From the NCBI GenBank assembly GCA_016717205.1, contig JADKGC010000002.1, forward strand, positions 868,001-932,000: 64,000 nucleotides of DNA, given 5' to 3'. The notes beneath the pieces were generated by a model. The model was not told the origin of the DNA, did no database searches, and saw only the letters and a list, made by a program, of their open reading frames with translations. Of the stretch, positions 50,677-59,050 are shown piece after piece (the first letter of the stretch is position 1; each line of letters starts with the position of its first letter). The DNA is from Candidatus Flexifilum breve (lineage in GTDB: Bacteria > Chloroflexota > Anaerolineae > Aggregatilineales > Phototrophicaceae). The position numbers and the translations under genes are program-made.

Positions 50677-50906
50677 CGATCGCACTCCTAATCAGACCAG
50701 ATTGCTTTCAATTGTACGAGAGGACAGGCATTTATGCTGTAAGTTCGTGACAATTGTCGACCTACAGCCTGTCGAGTCACCGTTTATCGCAAATAATAAT
50801 TAATATATAGGGCGAAATCTCAAGTATTTCAACGCTATCTTTAGATAACATAGATTATATGTTGATAGCAGCAACCTTTTGGGGTGCAGGCATCTGAGGG
50901 ATCAAA

Positions 50907-51311
50907 ATGGCCTACGACATTGTGCTTGAAAATGAATCTGCCACCGTCCGCTATGAGCCAAAGCTCGGGTACGTCTACCACACCTTCCACAAAGCCCAGA
51001 CGGGCGCGCCGTTCCGGAACATCATGAATGCCGCGCTCGATTACCTGATAGCGAAGAAGGGTACGAAGTGGCTATCCGATGACCGCTTGAACGCCGCTTT
51101 CCAACAAGAAGACGTGGTGTTCGCGGTGACCGATTGGGGTCCGCGCGCCGCGAAAGGCGGCTGGAAGTTCTGGGCGCTCGTCGTCCCGGCGGATATTGCC
51201 GGACGCGCCAGCATGCAGGATATCGTCGAAACGTTCTTCGATCTCGGCGTGCGGGTGAGCATCTTCAGCGATCTCGACAAAGCCCGCGAATGGATTGAAA
51301 GCGCCAAGTAA
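50907..51311 (+). CDS. Small STAS/SpoIIAA-like protein
   Basis: Protein of 134 residues with GAGGGA five bases before the ATG. The pattern of a central helix and alternating strands (YEPKLGYVYHTFHKAQTGAPFRNIMNAALDYLIAKKGTKWLSDDRL, VTDWGPRAAKGGWKFWALVVPADIAG, GVRVSIFSDLDKAREWIESA) fits the STAS/SEC14-like family that often occurs as short single-domain proteins in Chloroflexota and cyanobacteria. The phospho-acceptor Ser of SpoIIAA is not evident. It stands on the opposite strand between Tal-Pgi and rpiB, after an AT-rich 200-base region without a clear promoter. Confidence 0.6.
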   Translation: MAYDIVLENESATVRYEPKLGYVYHTFHKAQTGAPFRNIMNAALDYLIAKKGTKWLSDDRLNAAFQQEDVVFAVTDWGPRAAKGGWKFWALVVPADIAGRASMQDIVETFFDLGVRVSIFSDLDKAREWIESAK

Positions 51312-51339
51312 GGCGGCGGTTTGAGAAACGCTAAAACCG

Positions 51340-51420
51340 CCTCACCCCGTTGCGCTGCGCTTAACCGCCCCTCTCCCGTGGGAGAGGGGCAACGAACCGT
51401 CAGGTTCGTGGGGTGAGGCC
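51340..51420. repeat. Long family A variant
   Basis: CCTCACCCCGTTGCGCTGCGC ... CCCCTCTCCCGTGGGAGAGGGG ... AACGAACCGTCAGGTTCGTGGGGTGAGG. The inner AACGAACC-GTCA-GGTTCGT arm differs from the GCTTGC arm at 37669. Confidence 0.85.
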
Positions 51421-51430
51421 TAAACTGCGG

Positions 51431-51898
51431 TTAGCTGCCGGTTGGGCGGTGCGCCGCCGACTCCAGCGCCAGCATTTTGTTAAAGCGGCGGGCATGGCGC
51501 TCTTCCCCGCTGAACTGCGCCTTGAGGAAGGTCGTCGCGATCTCCTCAGCGAGCGCCGTGCCGATGATGCGCGCCCCCACGCAGATCACATTCATCTGAT
51601 CGTGTTCCACGCCCTGATGCGCGCTGTACACATCATGCACCAGCGCGGCGTAGATGCCTTGAATCTTGTTCGCGGCAATGCACGCCCCGACACCGCTGCC
51701 ACAGGCGACGATTCCCCGCTCTGCCCGGCCATCCAGCACCGCCGCGCCGACCGCTTGGGCGGCATCGGGATAGTCGGCAGAAACATTCGGGTTATCCACG
51801 CCGAGATCCAGCACTTCATAGCCCTGCTTGGCCAGATACTCGACGAGATGCTGCTTGAGCGGGTAGCCCGCGTGATCGCTTGCCAGCGCAATTTTCAT
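51431..51898 (-). CDS. rpiB: Ribose-5-phosphate isomerase B
   Basis: RpiB of 155 residues, which interconverts ribose-5-P and ribulose-5-P. Motifs: MKIALASDHAGYPLKQHLVEYL at the start with the Asp-His pair, DYPDAAQAVG, GIVACGSGVGACIAANKIQGIYAALVHDVYSAH (the Cys-x-Ser/Thr-G loop with catalytic Cys), and HDQMNVICVGARIIG. The C-terminal FLKAQFSGEERHARRFNKM is usual for the family. AGGGA lies ten bases before the ATG. With Tal-Pgi and transketolase it completes most of the non-oxidative pentose-phosphate branch in one locus. Confidence 0.95.
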   Translation of the reverse strand: MKIALASDHAGYPLKQHLVEYLAKQGYEVLDLGVDNPNVSADYPDAAQAVGAAVLDGRAERGIVACGSGVGACIAANKIQGIYAALVHDVYSAHQGVEHDQMNVICVGARIIGTALAEEIATTFLKAQFSGEERHARRFNKMLALESAAHRPTGS

Positions 51899-51968
51899 GC
51901 TAATGTGTTCCCTGACTCGCTAATTTCCGGTCTATGCCTGAGTGTAGCATACAGTAGGGGCGCAGCAT

Positions 51969-52090
51969 GAGCGTGTTGAAAAAGGTCAGATTCCGACCCC
52001 ACCCCCGGCCCCTCCCCGAATTCAGGGAGGGGAGCCAACAGCGCCTGCCAAGCCGAATATGTCTTCGTAGGGACGCAATTCATTGCGTCC
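51969..52090. repeat. Composite repeat: lead-in, family B, linker, family G palindrome
   Basis: GAGCGTGTTGAAAAAGGTCAG, then B (51993-52030), the linker CCAAGCCGAATATGTCTTCG and the palindrome GGACGCAAT-TC-ATTGCGTCC (52071-52090). The linker is the same as at 8944-9140, but the palindrome core there is CGCTTCTGCG. Confidence 0.88.
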
Positions 52091-52168
52091 GCTGACGAAG
52101 GAAAGGCTTTAAGGGATGCTTTTTAAACATCTTCATGCTGCGCCCCTACGTTTCGCACTACGCTTTGG

Positions 52169-54178
52169 TTACTTGCCGAGCAGCGACTTGGCCGCGTCGA
52201 CGACCGTCTGCGGGACGAGGCCGTATTCCTCGTAGATCTTCTGGTAGGGAGCGGACGCGCCAAAGCGATCCACGCCGATGGTGATGCCGCTCGTGCCGAC
52301 ATACTTCTGCCAACCCGTCGTTACGCCCGCTTCGATGCTCACGCGCGCCGTGACCGCCTTCGGCAGCACGCTTTCCTTATAGTCTTCGGGCTGCTCATTG
52401 AACAGTTCCCAGCACGGCAGCGAGACGAGCCGCGCCTTGATGCCGCTCGCAGTCAGCGTCTTGTAAGCGTCGTGCGCAATGTGCACTTCGCTGCCGCTCG
52501 ACAGCAGAATCACTTCCGGCGTGCCGTCGGAGTCGGCCAGCACGTAGCCGCCGCGACCGACACCCGCGAAGACCGCATCCACGCCGCCGATGCCGTCGCC
52601 CATGAGCACGGGCAAATCCTGCCGCGTGAAGATCAGCACGGCGGGCTTGTCCGACGCCACGGCATGCTGCCACGCCGCCGACGTTTCGTGCGCGTCCGCC
52701 GGGCGGTAGGTATAGAGGCCGGGGATCAGGCGCAGCGACATGACGTGCTCGACAGGTTCATGCGTCGGGCCGTCTTCGCCCACGCCAATGCTGTCATGCG
52801 TGAAGACGTAGAGCGTCGGGATCTTCATGAGCGCGCCGAGGCGGAGCGTCGGGCGCATGTAATCGCTGAAGGTGAGGAAGGTCGCGCTGTAGGGCTTGAT
52901 GATGCCGCCGTGCAGCGCCAGCCCGTTGACGATCGCGCCCATCGCGTGTTCACGCACGCCAAAGCGCACGTTGCGCCCCGCTGTGCTGTTCGGGCCGGTG
53001 TTCGCCGCGCCCTTGATGAGCGTCTTGGTGCTGCCCGCGAGGTCGGCATCGCCGCCAATCATCGTGGGGATGTGCTTGGCAATCGCGTTGAGCGCCGCGC
53101 CGCTGGCGTTGCGCGTGGCGACCTTCTTGTCGGCGGTGTAGCGCGGAATATCAGCGTCCCAGCCCGCGGGGAGCTGACCGGCCAGCGCGCGTTCGAACGT
53201 CTCGGCGATTTCGGGGAAGGCCGCCCGGTAAGCGACCAACTGCTGCGTCCAGGCCTGTTCCTGCTGCGCGCCGCGTTCAACCGCTTCGCGCAGATGTTCC
53301 AGCGCCGCGCCGGGGATGTAGAAGTCTTCCTGCGGCCAACCGTAGAATTCCTTGACCAGCTTGATCTCATCCGGGCCTAACGGCGACCCATGCGCTTCGC
53401 TCGTACCGCCCTTGTTCGGGCTGCCATAGCCAATCGTCGTCTTGACGACGATGAGCGTGGGCTGGTCGGTGACGGCCTTGGCCGCGCTGAGCGCTTCGTC
53501 GAGGGCGGCAACATCGTTGCCGTCGGCCACGGTCAGCGTGTGCCAACCGTAGGCACGGTAGCGGGCGGCGACATCTTCGGTGAAGGTCATGCTCGCCTTG
53601 CCGTCCAGCGTGATATCGTTGCTGTCGTACAGCATGATCAGCTTGCCGAGACCCCACGTCCCCGCAATCGAGGCCGCTTCGCCGGACAGACCTTCCATCA
53701 GGTCACCATCGCCGACCAGCGCGTAGGTGTAGTGATCGACAATCTCATGGCCGGGGCGGTTGAAGGTCGAGGCGAGGAACGCTTCCGCCAGCGCGAAGCC
53801 GACCGCGTTCGCCGCGCCCTGACCGAGCGGGCCAGTCGTGGTTTCGACGCCGGGCGTCACATGATATTCGGGATGACCGGGCGTGATGCTCCCCCACTGG
53901 CGAAAGTTCTTGAGCTCATCCAGCGGCAGGTCATAGCCCGTCAGGTGCAGCAGCGCGTACAGGAGCATGGAACCGTGCCCGGCGCTGAGGATGAAGCGGT
54001 CGCGGTTTGCCCAGTGCGGATTACGCGGATTGTGGCGCAGGTGATTCTGCCACAGAGCATACGCCATCGGCGCAGCGCCCATGGGCAAACCGGGATGACC
54101 GCTGTTGGCTTTCTGAATGGCGTCAATGGCCAGCGTGCGGATGGTGTTGATTGCAAGCGTTTGTAAATCGGAGGGCAC
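52169..54178 (-). CDS. tkt: Transketolase
   Basis: Thiamine-diphosphate transketolase of 669 residues, full family length. I chose the GTG at 54178 (reading MPSDLQTLAINTIRTLAIDAIQKANSGHPG) because GGGAG lies eight bases upstream and the alignment with known starts is exact. Motifs: SGHPGLPMGAAPMAYALW, RFILSAGHGSMLLYALLHL, the ThDP motif ALVGDGDLMEGLSGEAASIAGTWGLGKLIMLYDSNDIT, HGSPLG, the second domain's FGVREHAMGAIVNGLALHGG and THDSIGVGEDGPTHEPVEH. It moves two-carbon units between sugar phosphates in the pentose-phosphate pathway. Confidence 0.96.
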   Translation of the reverse strand: MPSDLQTLAINTIRTLAIDAIQKANSGHPGLPMGAAPMAYALWQNHLRHNPRNPHWANRDRFILSAGHGSMLLYALLHLTGYDLPLDELKNFRQWGSITPGHPEYHVTPGVETTTGPLGQGAANAVGFALAEAFLASTFNRPGHEIVDHYTYALVGDGDLMEGLSGEAASIAGTWGLGKLIMLYDSNDITLDGKASMTFTEDVAARYRAYGWHTLTVADGNDVAALDEALSAAKAVTDQPTLIVVKTTIGYGSPNKGGTSEAHGSPLGPDEIKLVKEFYGWPQEDFYIPGAALEHLREAVERGAQQEQAWTQQLVAYRAAFPEIAETFERALAGQLPAGWDADIPRYTADKKVATRNASGAALNAIAKHIPTMIGGDADLAGSTKTLIKGAANTGPNSTAGRNVRFGVREHAMGAIVNGLALHGGIIKPYSATFLTFSDYMRPTLRLGALMKIPTLYVFTHDSIGVGEDGPTHEPVEHVMSLRLIPGLYTYRPADAHETSAAWQHAVASDKPAVLIFTRQDLPVLMGDGIGGVDAVFAGVGRGGYVLADSDGTPEVILLSSGSEVHIAHDAYKTLTASGIKARLVSLPCWELFNEQPEDYKESVLPKAVTARVSIEAGVTTGWQKYVGTSGITIGVDRFGASAPYQKIYEEYGLVPQTVVDAAKSLLGK

Positions 54179-54241
54179 GGTTTCTTCTCCCGTCAAAAAA
54201 TACACATTGCGGCAGGATTGTAACACACCGTTGCGCCGGAT

Positions 54242-54270
54242 TTGACAACCTACCGTTACACTTTTACGTA
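54242..54270 (+). promoter_or_regulatory. Possible promoter before the envelope protein gene
   Basis: TTGACA (54242-54247) is a perfect -35. At 17 bp the -10 would be TACGTA, which is weak. A 130-base leader would follow with two hairpins: CTGCAT-TCGT-ATGCAG (54317-54332) and ATAACC ... GGTTAT (54345-54375). Confidence 0.35.
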
Positions 54271-54408
54271 TTAGATTGAGATGCTAACACCCCCAGTGGA
54301 CAGTGGGAGCGGAGGCTGCATTCGTATGCAGACCCTATGACTATAACCGTCACCCGGGCATTTGCCTAGGGTTATCACTTACCGTATGCAAGAGAGTCGA
54401 GGCCTTGT

Positions 54409-55632
54409 GTGAGCTTATTACTGCTGGTGGTCGGCGCGCTGTTCGCCGTGCTCTTCCTTCTCAACAACGTGTTCCAGACGCTGCGCCGCAGCCCGATCGG
54501 CTTTGGGGATCTTTTACTCGCCTTCCTCGCCACGCTGGTGAGCGCGGCGGGCGTGCTGCTCAACTACTGGGGGGATGCCCCTGACCCACAGCTCGACATC
54601 TGGGCACTGACGCTCGGCGGGGCGCTCGCTGCGCTCAGTCTAATCGTGGCGCTGATCGAAGTCTTCCGCCCGCAGCGGCTGAAAGGTTCGCGCGGGGTGC
54701 TCGGCCTGTTCAGCGGCCTGCTGATCGCGGCATCGGGCTTGCTCGTGCCGTTCGTCGCCGCCTATTTCGCGCTGCAAACCACCCAACCCACGCCGACGCA
54801 GGTCGCGCAAGGCGTGTCGACGGACGAGGCGACCGCCGAAGCGACAGCGGAAATCAGCCGCGGGGCGCAGTTGTTCTACGCCATCCGCGACGCCATCCGC
54901 CACGAAATTCAGGTCGAAGATCAGGTGATCACCGACGCGCTGGAAGCGGGCACGCCGCTGCGCCAGATCGTCGAGCAGTATGACGGCGATATCGAGGTCG
55001 TGATCGACGAGATCGCGGTGGCGATGGAGTCATGGGTGCGCGAAGGCATCGCCATCGGCGAAATCGGCACGCTGCAAGGCGCGCTGCTGCTCAGCCAGAT
55101 GGAGAACATCGTGCGACTGGCGGTCAACAGCGACATCAACCGCTTCGCCGACCGCTTTGGGCGCGAAACACCCGCCCCCGGTGAAACCGCGGAGAGCATC
55201 TTCGGCATGGTGTCGCCGCACCCGACGACCGGGACGCCGCGCGCGGTCACGCTCACCGCGCCCGCGGCGACACAGCCCGCCACGGCGACGCTCACACCCA
55301 CGCTGACCGAAACGCCGCGTCCGTCGCGCACGCCGACGCCCTCGCGGACGCGCTTCCAGTTCAGCACGCGCACGCTCGCGCCGACGCTCACGCCGACGGA
55401 AGTGGTGATCTGTCAGGCGACGGTCACCAATAATCTGCGCCTGCGCGCGGAAGCGAATCAGGACGCTGAAACGCTGCTCACCGTCCCCGCCGATACGATC
55501 ATCTTTCTGAGCGGGCGCACCGAGGACAGCGTGTGGTGGCAAACCGAGTTTGAGGGTCAAGCGGGTTGGGTGGTGGGGGAATTCCTGCTGCTCAGCGCGG
55601 CCTGCGCCGACTTGCCGATCACGGAGGATTAA
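54409..55632 (+). CDS. Four-helix membrane protein with extracytoplasmic SH3 domain
   Basis: Protein of 407 residues starting with GTG after GAGG at six bases. Four membrane helices fill about residues 1-120 (SLLLLVVGALFAVLFLL, DLLLAFLATLVSAAGVLLNY, WALTLGGALAALSLIVALIEVF, LGLFSGLLIAASGLLVPFVAAYFAL). A helical region with charged residues follows (150-245: LFYAIRDAIRHEIQVEDQVITDALEAG), then a Thr/Pro/Arg linker (about 280-335) and a bacterial SH3 domain (about 338-400: CQATVTNNLRLRAEANQDAETLLTVPADT ... GWVVGEFLLL). It may be a wall-sensing or wall-attached membrane protein. The function is unknown. Confidence 0.68.
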   Translation: MSLLLLVVGALFAVLFLLNNVFQTLRRSPIGFGDLLLAFLATLVSAAGVLLNYWGDAPDPQLDIWALTLGGALAALSLIVALIEVFRPQRLKGSRGVLGLFSGLLIAASGLLVPFVAAYFALQTTQPTPTQVAQGVSTDEATAEATAEISRGAQLFYAIRDAIRHEIQVEDQVITDALEAGTPLRQIVEQYDGDIEVVIDEIAVAMESWVREGIAIGEIGTLQGALLLSQMENIVRLAVNSDINRFADRFGRETPAPGETAESIFGMVSPHPTTGTPRAVTLTAPAATQPATATLTPTLTETPRPSRTPTPSRTRFQFSTRTLAPTLTPTEVVICQATVTNNLRLRAEANQDAETLLTVPADTIIFLSGRTEDSVWWQTEFEGQAGWVVGEFLLLSAACADLPITED

Positions 55633-55730
55633 CCTCACCCCCAGCCCCTCTCCGAACGGAGAGGGGAGTCAGGCGCGCTTTTCAAGTCCCCTCTCCCCCC
55701 GGAGAGGGGATTTAGGGGTGAGATTAGACA
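55632..55730. repeat. Two family A hairpins
   Basis: CCTCACCCCCAGCCCCTCTCC GAAC GGAGAGGGG, then CCCCTCTCCCCCCGGAGAGGGGATTTAGGGGTGAG. Confidence 0.85.
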
Positions 55731-55770
55731 AACTGCTGAGTCGGCAATAACCGCTGGCCTCGACCGCTGG

Positions 55771-56002
55771 CGGGAGGGGGTAGATTTTTAATTGTAGGGA
55801 CGAGGCATGCCTCGTCCTCCGTCGAAAATCGAACCAGATCCGCTCCGCTTAACGCTTTGATTTCCCCAGATAGGGGAACAGATGACGGGTGGGTTACCCG
55901 CTCCAGAGAAAAAAAGAGGACGAGGCATGCCTCGTCCCTACAGGTTCTTTGGCGAAGGAATCCTTGTCCCATTGGAAAACATGAAAAACCTACCCCTTTT
56001 AG
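55771..56002. mobile_element. MITE-like element, copy 3 (whole element reversed)
   Basis: About 232 bp in opposite orientation to copies 1 and 2, ending TTTTTCATG-type as CATGAAAAACCTACCCC. Palindromes GGACGAGGCATGCCTCGTCC at 55798-55817 and 55918-55937 bound a 100-bp core. Once turned round, the core has the same relation to its flanks as in copy 2. The left end is degraded (GGGGGTAGATTTTT). It lies beside G-rich B-like sequence (CCCCTCCCCTA), as copy 1 does. Confidence 0.8.
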
Positions 56003-56054
56003 GCAAGCCCCTCCCCTACTTTCCTCTCAACCTAGAGGCGCGGCGCGGTAAAGT

Positions 56055-57134
56055 CTACCGGATGGACGTGCTGAGCGCAGCGGCATCTGTGATGGTCAGC
56101 GAGGCGAGCAGCGCGTCATACCACCCGAGATTCGGCGTGAAGGCGCTGGCAGCTTGAGCGTCCACGACCTGCGTAAACTGCGCGAGATACGCCGTATAGT
56201 CGACTTCATTCGCAAACGGATCGATTTCCGGCGGCAGGATCGTCGCTGGCACCTGCACGGGGAAATGCGCCGCGATCAGGAACTGATCATCGCTGCTGAG
56301 GCCGCGATAGAAGTATTCGTAGGGCGTGTCGGCGCTGAAGACGACGAAGTTCTGCGCGAACACCGTCAGGTAGCGCAGACCGTTGCCATTGCCGAACGGC
56401 TGGTACTGTGGGAGCCCATAGAAGATCGCCCCCGCCGCCCGCACGGGCATGTTGGTTAAGCCGCCGGGCGACTGCGCCGCCTGCAGCAGATCGACTTTGT
56501 TGTCGAGCAGCGCTTCGAGATCAGCGGCATCATAGTCGAAGAAGGCGTAAGCCGCTTCCGAGTCGTGGTAGTGGTAGATGTCGATAGTGCCATTGAGCGC
56601 TGGATCAAGGCCAGAGACGAGCGTATAGCGCACCGAACTCGGCATCCCGCCCATCATATCCAGATCAAAGATGCCGACCTGTTCTTCCTGCATGACCGCC
56701 GTAATTCCTAAAGCGGTGGGGACGGTAAACGTCACGCCGCCGCTGTCGACGATGAGACTCCCTTGCGCCGGGGCGGTGGCGACGACGGCGGGCGCGGGTG
56801 ACTCGTAGGGAAGGATGAAGTAGGTGGTGGCGTTGGCTTCCGCTGTCCAGCCATTGATCCCGAGCGCGGCGACATGCCGCCACAGGAACGACTCCGCGCA
56901 GACCGCGTCATCATAGACAAGGTTGAAGACCGTCCCCGGCGCGAGCTGACCGACGAGCGCGGCGTTCCGCGACGGGAACTCCCGCACATTGTTTGGATCA
57001 CCGGGCGTGACGATGGCGTTTTCCATGCCATCACCACGAAACTGCGTGGGCAGACAGGCCGTTTGGGCCGGAGGAGCGGCCGCTACCGGAACCGTCCACA
57101 GGAGAACGAGCAGCAGTATCCATTTGAAGCGCAT
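56055..57134 (-). CDS. Secreted protein with N-terminal SH3-like domain
   Basis: Exported protein of 359 residues. The start at 57134 (MRFKWILLLVLLWTVPVAAAPPAQ) has AAAGGAAG six bases upstream. Residues about 30-105 resemble a bacterial SH3 domain (NVREFPSRNAALVGQLAPGTVFNLVYDDAVC, AALGINGWTAEANATTYFILPY). The rest is an alpha/beta region of its own: SLIVDSGGVTFTVPTALGITAV, IDIYHYHDSEAAYAFFDYDAADLEALLD, GLRYLTVFAQNFVVFSADTPYEYFYRGLSSDDQFLIAAHFPVQVP. I do not recognise that domain. No catalytic motif. Confidence 0.62.
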   Translation of the reverse strand: MRFKWILLLVLLWTVPVAAAPPAQTACLPTQFRGDGMENAIVTPGDPNNVREFPSRNAALVGQLAPGTVFNLVYDDAVCAESFLWRHVAALGINGWTAEANATTYFILPYESPAPAVVATAPAQGSLIVDSGGVTFTVPTALGITAVMQEEQVGIFDLDMMGGMPSSVRYTLVSGLDPALNGTIDIYHYHDSEAAYAFFDYDAADLEALLDNKVDLLQAAQSPGGLTNMPVRAAGAIFYGLPQYQPFGNGNGLRYLTVFAQNFVVFSADTPYEYFYRGLSSDDQFLIAAHFPVQVPATILPPEIDPFANEVDYTAYLAQFTQVVDAQAASAFTPNLGWYDALLASLTITDAAALSTSIR

Positions 57135-57246
57135 GACGAACTTCCTTTGGAGGAGAGCAAAACGAGCGCAATGTCCTTTTACTATAGTCCGCATTTGCCC
57201 AACGGGGCTTAAGCTTCAACTTCGAAGCGTGGATCTCCGACAAGCA

Positions 57247-57873
57247 TTAGGAGTCAAGCGGTTCAAAGGCGGTCACGCGGATGTAGCCGTACCCGTCATC
57301 AACACCGGGAAGATACGACTCGATGCTTGTGGGATAACCCCAAATCGAGTCGTAGCCCACAGCGCAGAGGTAGCGAACCGGGGAGGAATCAAGCGGACAA
57401 CTGGCAGCCAACGTCGCCTGTAAGGCCTGAAAACTGGAAAGCCCCGTGCTGAGAGCCACTTCCGGTAGACCGCACGTGCTCGACACTTGACGCATGGTTT
57501 CCGTGCAGCTGTCCGCCAATTCAAACAACTGCATGACCGTATAGCCACGCCCCGCGCGATAGTACGCTTCAGCCTGTTCACACCGGAGGGTCGAATACTG
57601 GTCGGGTGTCTCCTCACAAGCCGGAAAGCGCGCCGCAGCAATCACGTCAGCCCGAATGAGCAGTTCCATTTCAATGTTCGAGAGCGGTACGGCGGTCAGG
57701 TCGAGGCGCAGGCGATAGCTGTGCAGCGCATGGGCGTTCCACCGGGCAAGGGGGTCGGTTATCGGAGCATTCGAGGAGGTGGCAGAGTTTTGATGGGCAA
57801 CCACGAAGATACTGCCCACCACACCGAACAACAGCAGAAACCAGATGCCCAACTGGCGAAGTGTGTTCCGCAT
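57247..57873 (-). CDS. DUF6174-like membrane-anchored protein
   Basis: Protein of 208 residues with an N-terminal membrane anchor (7-27). The body starts ARWNAHALHSYRLRLDLTAV, close to the W-x-A-x-x-L-x-x-Y-x-F/L beginning of DUF6174, and ends with VGYDSIWGYPTSIESYLPGVDDGYGYIRVTAFEPL, like the YDxxxGYPxxI ... DD end of that family. The middle has six Cys residues, probably disulfides outside the cell. The family's role is unknown. It lies about 110 bases from the secreted protein before it and 35 bases after the TPR gene, so the three may be one transcript. Confidence 0.6.
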   Translation of the reverse strand: MRNTLRQLGIWFLLLFGVVGSIFVVAHQNSATSSNAPITDPLARWNAHALHSYRLRLDLTAVPLSNIEMELLIRADVIAAARFPACEETPDQYSTLRCEQAEAYYRAGRGYTVMQLFELADSCTETMRQVSSTCGLPEVALSTGLSSFQALQATLAASCPLDSSPVRYLCAVGYDSIWGYPTSIESYLPGVDDGYGYIRVTAFEPLDS

Positions 57874-57908
57874 CCTGCCCCCAATGGCGCCGCTATTTCA
57901 CACCGTGA

Positions 57909-58892
57909 TTATTGTCCCTCGGGTACCGCATAAGACAAGACCTCGGTCTGTGCCTGGGCGGCTTTGGCGGCGTAGTCCGCCATACCGAGCCGTGTGAAGA
58001 TGATCATGGACTGCTGCAGCTTGCGCGAGGCGGCCATCGTGCGCCCGCGCTGCGCCAAACTGACGCCGTGCGTGTACATCGTGCGCGCGACTTCACCGTC
58101 CGCTTTGATCTCCTGAAAGGCTTCGGTCGCCAAGCGAAAATGCTCGTCCGGGTCGGCGGAGAGGTGCTGTGGAGCATCGTCCGGGAGCGCAGACAGCGTG
58201 GAAATCACCTGCCCGAGCGCGCGGTGCACAGTCGCGGTTTGCAGTGGTTGCTTGAGCTCCCATGCCAGGTGATACGCCATGACGCCCTGCTCCCACGCGG
58301 CGAACGGATCATTCAGGCTGAGATAGACTTCCACCAGCGCGGCTTGAATCTCGGTCGTGAGTTCAATGCGCTTGTCGAGCTGATCCGGCGGTAACTCATT
58401 GGCCAGCAGCAGCGCCTTGTCGAACTGCGCTTTGGCGCTTTCGACGTGCCCCAAGCTGAGCAGCATCAATGCCTCGTTATACGCGCTGATCACCCGTACA
58501 TCCAGCAAGCCGAGTTCACAGGCGCCATCATAAGTCGCGCGAAACAACTGCCGCGCCCGTTTGAAATCGCCTTTCCAGCGGTAGGTCTCGCCCAGACTGA
58601 GGAGCGCACCGATGGCACGCGGGCGGTTGCCCGCCTGTTCAAACAGGGTGCGCGCGTGCTCGAAATGGGCAATGCTGGCATCAAGATTGGCGCGGTAGCC
58701 CTGCAGCGTGCCGAGCAGCAGTTCTACCCGCCCGTGATCGACCAGATGCCCGCGTTCGACCGCGGTTCGCCCTAATGCGTTCATCTGATCGACCGCATCC
58801 TTAAAGGGTAATTCGCCACTCTCCCAACGGTCGAGGATGTGCATGCAGCGGGCGTTGAATTCGGGAGTGGGTTCAATGTTGGGCTGCGTCAT
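57909..58892 (-). CDS. TPR-repeat protein
   Basis: Cytosolic protein of 327 residues with GGAG five bases before the ATG. At least five tetratricopeptide units are readable: HGRVELLLGTLQGYRANLDASIAHFEHARTLFEQAG, RAIGALLSLGETYRWKGDFKRARQLFRATYDGACELG, VISAYNEALMLLSLGHVESAKAQFDKALLLAN, ALVEVYLSLNDPFAAWEQGVMAYHLAWEL, and ARTMYTHGVSLAQRGRTMAASRKLQQSMIIFTRLG. No enzymatic or DNA-binding domain is attached. It resembles the sensory TPR part of Chloroflexota regulators, here alone. A protein-protein adaptor role is inferred. Confidence 0.8.
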   Translation of the reverse strand: MTQPNIEPTPEFNARCMHILDRWESGELPFKDAVDQMNALGRTAVERGHLVDHGRVELLLGTLQGYRANLDASIAHFEHARTLFEQAGNRPRAIGALLSLGETYRWKGDFKRARQLFRATYDGACELGLLDVRVISAYNEALMLLSLGHVESAKAQFDKALLLANELPPDQLDKRIELTTEIQAALVEVYLSLNDPFAAWEQGVMAYHLAWELKQPLQTATVHRALGQVISTLSALPDDAPQHLSADPDEHFRLATEAFQEIKADGEVARTMYTHGVSLAQRGRTMAASRKLQQSMIIFTRLGMADYAAKAAQAQTEVLSYAVPEGQ

Positions 58893-59050
58893 AGGTACTC
58901 CACGGCTGATTGTCGAACTAACATTTCAAGCAAACCATGAAATCCGCCGTTCACCAATGCGGGTTTCACCAAATATTTATGAAGGCACAGTATGATGAAG
59001 CAGCATCTGTGAAAGAATACGCAAACTGGCGGATCAGAAAGTAGTTGAGC

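Noticed and set aside
52472..53380. Plus-strand frame opposite transketolase
   Set aside because: Antisense shadow of a highly conserved enzyme; no independent features.
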